Positions 8,736-15,364 of a DNA stretch of 42,832 nucleotides are shown here, piece by piece. The DNA comes from a bacterium. Lineage in GTDB: Bacteria; Oederibacteriota; JAAXVQ01; JAUVAV01. The stretch lies in assembly GCA_021108215.1 (NCBI GenBank), contig JAIORK010000022.1, positions 1 to 42,832 of the forward strand, given 5' to 3'. Both the position numbers and the translations under genes were made by a program. Every line of letters starts with the position of its first letter. The first letter of the stretch is position 1. The notes beneath the pieces are model-generated. The model did not search any database and was not told where the DNA came from. It saw only the letters and a program-made list of their open reading frames with translations.

Positions 8736-8804
8736 TACTTGGTGCCGACCACTCCGGCACCGATCACATTACCGAACTACGTCCCGTAGTAACGTCCCGT
8801 AGTA
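8736..8804. repeat. Hairpin and 13-bp tandem duplication 3' of the fic gene
   Basis: On the minus strand a 7-bp stem GGTGCCG/CGGCACC with a 7-nt loop occurs at about 8736-8756, with no T-tract. Beside it ACGTCCCGTAGTA is repeated twice head to tail (8779-8791, 8792-8804). The string ATCGGTGCCGGAGT also recurs near 12604-12620, and GGTGCCGGAGTT on the plus strand at 7311. Confidence 0.5.
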
Positions 8805-8805
8805 A

Positions 8806-9558
8806 TTATGACAGCCCCATTGACTCAAGAACCCCTTGCGCAATATAATCAATCCATTCCGTAAAATCATCATCCGCTTGCTTGACTTGTTGGATTTTCA
8901 TAAAATATTTTTCTTTATCAGCTGCGAAATAATCTTCCAACGCAAGTACATGCTTGGCATTGTAGTTTTTCCGAAACAATATCCATAACCCCATGGCTCT
9001 GCCAAGCCTGCCGTTGGCTACCGCAAACGGCTGAATCAGTATTAATTGCAAATGAAAAACCGCACTCAGAACAATTGCATGACAAGCCTCTTTGCGTTCG
9101 GCCCAGTCTACCAAAGCCCGGGTTAATTTAGGAATCGCTGATGTTGACGGCGGTTTATAACCCTTTGTTTTTTTTCCGGTATGATCACGATTGTGAATTT
9201 TTCGATAACGACCATTTTTAAGATTTTCAACCAATCCTAAAGTCAGCACACGATGTAAATACAGCACATCATGTTCCGTGATGTATCTGTCATCATGCTC
9301 CATGATCCAGCGCAAGGCGCGTTTATAATTTTCCGTCTCACATCTGCCATATCCAGACAACGCAGTCTCCTGCTGAGAACCAGATGACTGCTCGCCCATG
9401 GCGATTGCCAAGCGAGTATGTTTGACCAACAGCTCTTTGGGCAGATCTCGAAAACTTTGTTTTTTCAATTTCATTTCGCTATCCAGTACTTGAACTGCGT
9501 CAATTTTTTCGATACAGGATAAAAAAAAGTCTGTCGTACGGTAGTAAGGTTTGAACAT
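8806..9558 (-). CDS. Fic/DOC-like protein with degenerate active site
   Basis: 250 residues; GGAGG lies 4-5 nt before the ATG. The Fic fold is recognisable from the flap region (NGRYRKIHNRDHTGKK, then YKPPSTSAIPKLTRAL) and the core helix LQLILIQPFAVANGRLGRAM. The canonical motif HPFx(D/E)GNGRxxR is changed here. The catalytic His is Gln176, the Asp/Glu is Val180 and the first Gly is Ala181, while NGRxxR (182-187) remains. Active Fic enzymes transfer AMP or related groups with that His, so ordinary AMPylation is unlikely. An N-terminal inhibitory (S/T)xxxE(G/N) helix is not clearly matched. It sits between the helicase and ATPase genes inside the direct-repeat-bounded module. Confidence 0.8.
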   Translation of the reverse strand: MFKPYYRTTDFFLSCIEKIDAVQVLDSEMKLKKQSFRDLPKELLVKHTRLAIAMGEQSSGSQQETALSGYGRCETENYKRALRWIMEHDDRYITEHDVLYLHRVLTLGLVENLKNGRYRKIHNRDHTGKKTKGYKPPSTSAIPKLTRALVDWAERKEACHAIVLSAVFHLQLILIQPFAVANGRLGRAMGLWILFRKNYNAKHVLALEDYFAADKEKYFMKIQQVKQADDDFTEWIDYIAQGVLESMGLS

Positions 9559-9703
9559 TTCGCCTCCAAACCGGATAATATCACATTCTCAATGATTTAT
9601 TGCGATATTTGATTCTAAGAATACTATACTGACTTCATTAATATTTGACTTCCGGAACCAATCAGGCCTAATCGCTTAAACTGACAACCTGACGCCATCC
9701 CCA

Positions 9704-11956
9704 TCAACGCTTAGACATCATACTGGAAACGACTAATCGGATTTCACCATAGGTGAATTCACTACCCAATGCCGTTTTCAAAGGCTGGAATTTGCTGGTT
9801 TTTAGTTCTTCTACCTTATCCATAATTTGCTGAAGTTTGCTCGCTTCCACCAGTTGTTTGACATCTATCAGACCTTCACTTACATAATGGGCCATGTGTC
9901 CTTCGATAGTACTTACTACTAAAGAGCGCTCCTCGGCGATTTGCTCAATGGTCTTGCCCGCTTGATAAAGTTTATAACTGATTTCTTTGGTATCGCCTTT
10001 TTCAGCCTTTTTCTTACCACTTTTTTTAGTTTTTAATCTTTCTTTGACAACTTCCTTTTGGCGCGTTTCGGCCATGGCTGGTTTTTTTATGGTCTCTTTT
10101 GAGAAAGAACTATTCTTAACAATGGCATCAATCATAGATTCGGCCTTATACATCTTTTGTAATTGACTGTAATAAAGATTATCCAGATCATGCAGCTCGT
10201 TTAAATAGGCTTTTATCCCCTTTTGACCTTCCAATTCTTTTATGCTGCTAGTCACTTTATCAGACAAGGTTTGCATCAATGGTTCAAAATAACCTATCGC
10301 TGCCAGTAACCTATCTTGTAATTGATGCTCGTATTCTTTTGATCCACTAATTATAGTCTGCATCTGATTTTGAAAAGCATCGCCGGTTTTTTTCAAGGGT
10401 CTGCTCCGGTCCAATAGTTCGATGGCCCATGATTTGTATTTCTGTTTAACTGATTTTCTCACATCTTTATTATAAGTTATGGTGTGATAGCTTAATGCTT
10501 GGATCATGTTACTAAAATCAAAAGCATTTAAAACAAAGCTATTAAAATATTTTTTCGATTCTTCCTCAAAGAGTCCCGCCAGTTTAGAAGGATCTTGTTT
10601 GGTCTGAGAAAAAACCGCCAGTGATTTATCTGGATTTAATCCTAATCTAGGAATAGTTGATGAAAGGATCAAACCATCCAGTGACGTCAGTCGTGAGAGC
10701 GCAACATAAATTTGACCAGGTGCAAATGCCTTCCCAACATCAATAATAGCTTTATCAAAGGTTAATCCCTGGCTCTTATGAATGGTAACAGCCCAAGCTA
10801 GTTTTAAAGGATAATGCTTAAAGGTGCCTACTACTTTTTCCTCGATCTCATTGGTTTCTCTGGCAAGTGTGTACTTCTTATTCTCCCAGGTATAAGGTTC
10901 TACCACTACTGGAACTTGACCATCTAAAAAACCAACTTCGATTTCATCTTTTTTAAGCGAACTTATGGTGCCGATTTTGCCATTAAAATAACGCTGTTCA
11001 CCTGAATAATCATTTTTCACAAACATAACGCGAGCGCCTTTTTTGAGCTCCAAGTTGGCTTCTATGGGGTACATATAATCGTTGAACTCTCCTGCCAGCT
11101 CAGCCTCATAAAAAAAAGAAGGTTCGCTAATTTTCTCAAGTGCCTTCTTATTTTTAGCGTCCACCATCCGATTATGCGTGGTCAACAATATGTAGCCATC
11201 TTCGTTCTTTTTCTCAATATCAGGAAAATAATGTTGATTTAGTAACTGCGAATCCTCTTCTGTAATCTCATTATTCCGCAAATTGTTAAGCAATTGAATA
11301 AACCGAGCATCACGCTGCCTATAGATTTTATCTAATTCAATAACGAGCGGTTGAAATTCGGTTAATACCTGGGCGTTAAAAAAGTATATGCCTGAATAGT
11401 AAGGTTTAAGGTATTGCCATTCGTCCTCTTTAACCACTGGTGCCAGCTGAAATAAATCGCCGATAAACAGTACCTGCACGCCTCCAAATGGCTTGGCCTT
11501 ATTGCGTCTTACGTGCCTTAACACAACATCAATGGCATCGAGCAAATCTGCCCGCAGCATACTTACCTCATCAATAATAAGTAATTCCATCTCTCTAAGT
11601 AAAAGGCGTTTGGTTTTATGCATCTTATAGGAGCTTACCAATGATTTGGGTGTGCTAAGCGAGGTCGTAATTGAGGTTGAACTCTGATTCACTTCCTCTG
11701 GAATAAATGCGCCAAAGGGCAATTGAAACAATGAGTGAAGTGTTACGCCGCCGGCATTGATAGCAGCAATACCGGTAGGCGCTGCAACAATAGCTTTCTT
11801 ATGTGTCGTCTCTACAATACTTCTCAGAAAGGTCGTTTTTCCGGTTCCTGCCCGTCCTGTGAGGAAAATATTACCATTTGTATTGTTTATAAATTTTGAT
11901 ATAAGATCGGTTATAGGATCTTCTCTTTTATCTGTATCAACACCATTGTTATTCAT
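9704..11956 (-). CDS. PIF1-like superfamily 1 helicase with C-terminal HTH domain
   Basis: 750 residues. Walker A is GRAGTGKTT (about 34-42), followed by APTGIAAINAGG (motif Ia, typical of PIF1/RecD2). Motif II is LLIIDEVSM (about 125-133), then FIGDLFQLAPV. The C-terminal 2A part has TIHKSQGLTFDKAIIDVG and IYVALSRLTSLDGL. After about 200 mostly helical residues comes a Lys-rich linker and a winged-helix/HTH_40-like segment (SYKLYQAGKTIEQIAEERS). This architecture is frequent in Bacteroidetes and in mobile islands. Base use is more AT-rich than the housekeeping genes to the right, suggesting acquisition. A GAAGG motif lies about 10 nt before the ATG at 11956. Confidence 0.88.
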   Translation of the reverse strand: MNNNGVDTDKREDPITDLISKFINNTNGNIFLTGRAGTGKTTFLRSIVETTHKKAIVAAPTGIAAINAGGVTLHSLFQLPFGAFIPEEVNQSSTSITTSLSTPKSLVSSYKMHKTKRLLLREMELLIIDEVSMLRADLLDAIDVVLRHVRRNKAKPFGGVQVLFIGDLFQLAPVVKEDEWQYLKPYYSGIYFFNAQVLTEFQPLVIELDKIYRQRDARFIQLLNNLRNNEITEEDSQLLNQHYFPDIEKKNEDGYILLTTHNRMVDAKNKKALEKISEPSFFYEAELAGEFNDYMYPIEANLELKKGARVMFVKNDYSGEQRYFNGKIGTISSLKKDEIEVGFLDGQVPVVVEPYTWENKKYTLARETNEIEEKVVGTFKHYPLKLAWAVTIHKSQGLTFDKAIIDVGKAFAPGQIYVALSRLTSLDGLILSSTIPRLGLNPDKSLAVFSQTKQDPSKLAGLFEEESKKYFNSFVLNAFDFSNMIQALSYHTITYNKDVRKSVKQKYKSWAIELLDRSRPLKKTGDAFQNQMQTIISGSKEYEHQLQDRLLAAIGYFEPLMQTLSDKVTSSIKELEGQKGIKAYLNELHDLDNLYYSQLQKMYKAESMIDAIVKNSSFSKETIKKPAMAETRQKEVVKERLKTKKSGKKKAEKGDTKEISYKLYQAGKTIEQIAEERSLVVSTIEGHMAHYVSEGLIDVKQLVEASKLQQIMDKVEELKTSKFQPLKTALGSEFTYGEIRLVVSSMMSKR

Positions 11957-12142
11957 ATACTTGAACCTTCAATTTATTTAAGCACTATCAGTTATGCTAA
12001 GTTGATGAAGAGCGAGTGTAACATTTTATAAAATGGATTTAAAGACTAAGACGCTTCCTCAATTTCCTTATTTCAAATATGGATCCTTTCCACTCTGTGG
12101 AGATACCCAAACAACGGGTACAAGAGGATGGCGTGAGGGCTA

Positions 12143-12175
12143 TACTGATATACTAATCAACGTCCCGGATCATTT
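12143..12175 (-). repeat. 33-bp direct repeat, right copy
   Basis: Identical to 7379-7411. It lies 187 nt upstream of the helicase start, closing the 4.7-kb bracket. Beyond it (12176 onward) the sequence is unrelated to that beyond the left copy. Confidence 0.9.
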
Positions 12176-12778
12176 TCCGTCTGCCTGGCACTAGCTGACA
12201 AAAACCTGGAGATTTCGGTTTTCCACCGGGCTCCCCTTGACCGCTATTATCAGATGGAGATCAACAGATTCTCCCAGGTTCCTGGAAAACCTCCTGTACA
12301 CATGCCCTGCTCTTACGACCCCGGCGAAATCTCTGTATCTGGCCTTGACGATACTTTGATGCTGCCTTCCGATGGAGTCAACACGTCGGCTTTCGCATTG
12401 GTGATTTCGGGGCTCGGTCACACGGCCTATGTACTCGCTGTCTACGCTTCGTCTTAGAAAGTCACCCTTCCACTACGCAAGACTCGCTTCCGGCTGCTGG
12501 CTAGGCTTTGCCGGGCGGGATTGGTTACCCACTAGGTTTCATTACAAAGTTTCAGAGTTTACTTCCCACCTCATTCCCTTTGTCCAGACTTGGCCTGGCG
12601 CAAAACTCCGGCACCGATTACACAATCGCAAAATTACACGTTGAAAGGTATTCTTGCAATGATGAATATTGACTATCCTCAGTTTTCAACGCAGCATCAT
12701 CCTACGGGACATGTCTAACTTCAAACTTTAGCCACATCGGCCTTTCCCAAAAAAACGCTGAATTCCTGGGCACTATTA
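12176..12778 (-). other. Non-coding segment, possibly a group II intron 5' remnant
   Basis: No credible gene. A 76-codon minus-strand frame (12191-12421, MTEPRNHQCESRR...) lacks a good RBS and has the Arg-rich, low-hydrophobicity look of translated structured RNA. The minus strand from about 12620 to 12180 has many short complementary blocks, and its general look recalls the leader of intron-encoded maturase genes; I cannot find a domain V. The 12176-12778 block sits next to the second terminator duplicate, as the intact intron does at the first. The adjoining 11957-12142 also shows no gene and should hold the helicase promoter. Confidence 0.3.
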
Positions 12779-12940
12779 GGGATCGGAGTCAGTTTGTCAG
12801 TTTAAGCAAACCACCATATCCCCACCCCTCAAAATAAAAAAGACGCACATATTTCTATGCGCGTCTTGGTTGTCTCTCTTCTGCTATGCTTTCCGGATTT
12901 TTTGTGAGCATGGTTATCTCCATCCGAATTTATTTATTTA
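12779..12940 (-). repeat. Duplicated terminator-bearing segment, copy 2
   Basis: Matches 5957-6112 along its length with scattered substitutions. There is no intron at the position where copy 1 meets one: the minus strand simply continues from GACTCCGATCC into CTAATAGTGCCC. Confidence 0.8.
12831..12866 (-). terminator. Rho-independent terminator in copy 2
   Basis: Minus-strand stem AGACGCGCATA / TATGTGCGTCT (one G-U pair) around GAAA, followed by TTTTTATTTT. It is stronger than the copy at 6013. No gene ends directly before it; the XRE gene upstream has its own terminator at 13182. Confidence 0.75.
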
Positions 12941-13046
12941 GGGAGTACTTATCGATAAATCACCATTTCCTGGATCTTTTGAATTATGAGCATATCATAC
13001 CCCTAATTCCATAAATTGCAATGTTTTTTGTGCGGTGCGCCGTATC

Positions 13047-13074
13047 GTAGAGACGTTGCATGCAACGTCTCTAC
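13047..13074. repeat. 28-nt GTAG...CTAC palindrome, copy B
   Basis: Identical to copy A at 6130: GTAGAGACGTTGCA plus its reverse complement. Confidence 0.9.
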
Positions 13075-13181
13075 ACGGTCATAATGTTTGGTGCCGGATA
13101 CCGATTCCAATCCACCAATTCACACGATTCATGCCCAGGAAATCGTCACCCCCATCGGCGCTGTCCCAAATACAGCAGCAT

Positions 13182-13214
13182 AAAAAAAGGGGCAGCTGAT
13201 TGCTCAGCCGCCCC
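13182..13214 (-). terminator. Rho-independent terminator, shared hairpin copy 1
   Basis: Minus-strand arms GGGGCGGCTGA and TCAGCTGCCCC (one G-U pair) around GCAA, followed by seven T. It lies 25 nt after the XRE antitoxin stop. The 26-nt hairpin is identical to those at 14198 and 15314. Confidence 0.88.
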
Positions 13215-13238
13215 GGGGGTGTGCAGGTGTATCCCGAA

Positions 13239-13595
13239 TCACACAAACCTGTCCAATGGTTCATCAAACAGCTTCGCGAGGCGTTTTGCCAGTTCCTTGC
13301 TTATCGACCGGCGGTGATTCTCATAATCGGAAACCCTGTATTTGGAAACCCCGATTTTCTTTCCCAGCACTTCCTGCGTCCAGCCCCGATTCAGACGATA
13401 GATACGAACCGCATCGCCGGGCCGGACCTTTTTTTTCATGCTTTGATACCACTGTGTCGACTTCACCGGGACCGCCTCTTCCTCATGAATATGCAAGGCT
13501 TTCCCGTATTCATGGTGGAGAAAATCCAGCAATTTTGAAGGGATGTCCCCTTTGACCGTAAAATCAGTATGGAGCATTTTCACGACTGCCAACAT
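13239..13595 (-). CDS. XRE-family antitoxin (HigA-like)
   Basis: 118 residues from the ATG at 13595, preceded by GAGGTG at 4 nt. The N-terminal half is a variable dimer or neutralising region; the C-terminal half is a helix-turn-helix of the lambda-repressor type (VRIYRLNRGWTQEVLGKKIG, then SKYRVSDYENHRRSISKELA). It follows and overlaps the toxin gene by 32 nt, the toxin-first order typical of HigBA-like modules. Such antitoxins normally bind and silence the toxin protein and repress their own promoter. The shared hairpin terminator follows directly. Confidence 0.82.
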   Translation of the reverse strand: MLAVVKMLHTDFTVKGDIPSKLLDFLHHEYGKALHIHEEEAVPVKSTQWYQSMKKKVRPGDAVRIYRLNRGWTQEVLGKKIGVSKYRVSDYENHRRSISKELAKRLAKLFDEPLDRFV

Positions 13596-13830
13596 AATAC
13601 ACCTCAATGGTTATTTGATTTCGCTCACGCTTCCAGCAAGCAACCCAGGAATATCCCAAATGGCAGTGATAACAATCTTTGCCAAGGGGACTGAAATTTT
13701 TCCAGTGATTCAGTATCGGACCCTTTTCTTCCAAGTCCTGAACCAAATAATAAAATCGTTTCTCCACCCACTCAGGACATTTGACTAACCGCCTCAGCCA
13801 TTTACGCTTAATGGTTACTTTATATTCCAT
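13564..13830 (-). CDS. RelE/HigB-like toxin
   Basis: 88 residues from the ATG at 13830 (MEYKVTIKRKWLRRL); the frame extends to a TTG at 13863 without better support. The fold signature is the C-terminal beta-sheet YSWVACWKRERNQITIEVYYVGSREN, close to the RelE-superfamily pattern of a basic strand followed by a hydrophobic IEVYYVG strand. Relatives cut mRNA on the ribosome. Length (85-100 aa) and the overlapping XRE gene downstream support a toxin-antitoxin pair. The catalytic residues vary in this family and I cannot assign them. Confidence 0.75.
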   Translation of the reverse strand: MEYKVTIKRKWLRRLVKCPEWVEKRFYYLVQDLEEKGPILNHWKNFSPLGKDCYHCHLGYSWVACWKRERNQITIEVYYVGSRENAPY

Positions 13831-14191
13831 ATTGACTTTACCCCATTCTGGAGTACTTGGCAAATACTATTTTACAGCCTAATTGATTAGACAGATTTCC
13901 GAAAAATTCCATGCAGTTTTCTTGATGATTCACTTAAAAAAAGTTTCCGCCACCCGTATTCTCAAATCCCCCTCACATCGAAAAGCTTCCCTCACGCCCT
14001 GCTCTTTGATATTAAATCAGATGATTCCCAGGACCGGCTAAGTCGCAAAGAAAAGCTTTTTAGACTTTTATCTTCTTTCCCTTTGCGTTCTTTGTTCCTT
14101 TGCGGCTTGGCGTGATGCTTTTTAACCCTATTTAGCTTTTCTCCGTGTACTCCGTGCGCTCCGTGGTGAATCTTTGCTTTTGATTGAATAT
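13831..14191. other. Intergenic region with boilerplate low-complexity repeats
   Basis: No gene. It contains the toxin-antitoxin promoter region and, at 14070-14172, strings of the type CTTTGCGTTCTTTGTTCC and CTCCGTGTACTCCGTG. I recognise these as a degenerate repeat found between genes in many environmental bacteria. Traces recur near 15060-15085 and 42600-42630. Confidence 0.5.
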
Positions 14192-14223
14192 AAAAAAGGG
14201 GCAGCTGATTGCTCAGCCGCCCC
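14192..14223 (-). terminator. Rho-independent terminator, shared hairpin copy 2
   Basis: Same 26-nt hairpin as at 13189 and 15314, followed by six T on the minus strand. It lies about 65 nt after the HEPN gene stop and ends the MNT-HEPN unit. Confidence 0.88.
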
Positions 14224-14288
14224 GGGGGGTTTACGGTTATGTCTGGCGCGGAGTTTAAATATTCAACTAATAATGGAAAAAGTAATCC

Positions 14289-14675
14289 TCAAGCTAAAAT
14301 AGATTTCACCTTATCATGGATTTCCATGGCGATTGCCAAACCTTGGCTGCACTCTTCACGCGCCGGTTCAAAATTCGGCAAAACACTCCCAAGAGGATAT
14401 TTCGAAGGCAGGTAAATAGAATCAATAAATTCAATTTTTTCTTCACTTATATCTAATCGAATATTTTCTTTTTCCAGTAAACCAATCAATTCCTGAATAC
14501 TATGCGTTTTCTTGACAGACAGATCTTTGTAAACCAGAACAGCTTTCAATGCTTTTTCGATCGCTTGTTGAATATTTTGCAAGCAAGGATTGAAAAGTTC
14601 TTTTTCCATTAAAATTTCAGCGGACGCTAAATTTTCTCGAGCATAATCCATCCAAATAAGAACATCATTTTTCAT
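14289..14675 (-). CDS. HEPN-domain protein (MNT/HEPN pair)
   Basis: 128 residues. The N-terminus (DVLIWMDYARENLASAEILMEK) and the central QNIQQAIEKALKAVLVYK are the usual four-helix HEPN core of the PF05168 type. KKTHSIQEL follows, and the late YLPSKYP matches the Y-x-x-S-R/K-Y-P seen in this group. HEPN partners of MNT proteins can act as RNases through an Rx4-6H motif; here that motif is not clear, so toxicity is uncertain. The gene overlaps the MNT gene by 11 nt, indicating translational coupling. Confidence 0.82.
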   Translation of the reverse strand: MKNDVLIWMDYARENLASAEILMEKELFNPCLQNIQQAIEKALKAVLVYKDLSVKKTHSIQELIGLLEKENIRLDISEEKIEFIDSIYLPSKYPLGSVLPNFEPAREECSQGLAIAMEIHDKVKSILA

Positions 14676-14967
14676 AAATTATTTCCCCGGATGAAATTTG
14701 AGAAAAAAAGGAATTCGAACCTTGGAATGAATTAAAGGGAATCACATCAACAGGTATACGTTTTGATATTGCCCGGATTTTTTTCCGATACTTCATTGCC
14801 AATGATAAATACTTCTCATTACTGCTCTGCAAAATCGCAATATCTAAATCATTCGGTTCCTCTGCATGCATAAATGACCCAAAAATAATAATTTTCTGAA
14901 TTTCATTTTCATATTTCAAGCAATCAATGAGTTCATTTTTAATGTTTAGTTTCTCTTGCGCTGTCAT
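14665..14967 (-). CDS. MNT-type minimal nucleotidyltransferase
   Basis: 100 residues; AAAGGA lies about 7 nt before the ATG. The polymerase-beta-like motif GSFMHAEEPNDLDIAI (GSx10DxD) is intact, with a third acidic strand in VDVIPF. Known MNT antitoxins AMPylate their HEPN partner to silence it. This gene precedes and overlaps the HEPN gene, the standard order for the system. The unit starts in a region with no other gene upstream until the nifJ terminator. Confidence 0.85.
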   Translation of the reverse strand: MTAQEKLNIKNELIDCLKYENEIQKIIIFGSFMHAEEPNDLDIAILQSSNEKYLSLAMKYRKKIRAISKRIPVDVIPFNSFQGSNSFFSQISSGEIIYEK

Positions 14968-15174
14968 GACTGATCCTTTTAATTCATTTTTATTTATTAT
15001 AACTTTTTCCTGCCCTTTTTCAAAGGGGGATTATTGCTTTTACCTTTACTCTATCAGATTTTCTCCGTGTGCTCTGCCGGTCCTGCGATTCTGCTACTTT
15101 GACATCTCCCCCTCTATTCCCCTTTTCCATGCAAAATTTTCGGAGGAAGGTTTTTTTGTGCTGTGTACCAGGTT

Positions 15175-15240
15175 GTAGAGACGTTGCATGCAACGTCTCT
15201 ACACGAACGCAACGTCTCTACACGAACGCAACGTCTCTAC
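15175..15240. repeat. 28-nt palindrome copy C with two tandem half-copies
   Basis: The full palindrome occupies 15175-15202. Two exact copies of a 19-nt unit (ACGAACGCAACGTCTCTAC) follow at 15203-15221 and 15222-15240, each ending in the right half of the palindrome. An imperfect hairpin with arms GGGCGCGA/TCGCGCCC lies just right (about 15250-15288). Confidence 0.88.
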
Positions 15241-15305
15241 ACGGTCTTCCGGGCGCGATGATCCGGCATCCACCGGACAGGTCGCGCCCCTACGGGTTTT
15301 TCAAC

Positions 15306-15339
15306 AAAAAAAAGGGGCAGCTGATTGCTCAGCCGCCCC
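15306..15339 (-). terminator. Rho-independent terminator, shared hairpin copy 3
   Basis: Same 26-nt hairpin as at 13189 and 14198, followed by eight T on the minus strand. It lies 25 nt after the nifJ stop and clearly ends that gene. Confidence 0.9.
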
Positions 15340-15364
15340 GGGGGTTTTACGGTTATAAACCCGG

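Noticed and set aside
7379-12175. Integron attC sites
   Set aside because: The repeat does not fit the GTTRRRY/RYYYAAC ends of attC sites, and no integrase is present.
12191-12421. 76-codon ORF MTEPRNHQC...
   Set aside because: No RBS, Arg-rich and without a recognisable fold; more likely translated structured RNA than a real gene.
6130-15240. CRISPR-like array from the repeated GTAGAGACGTTGCA units
   Set aside because: Copies are far apart or directly abutting, are perfect palindromes, and there are no regular spacers or cas genes.
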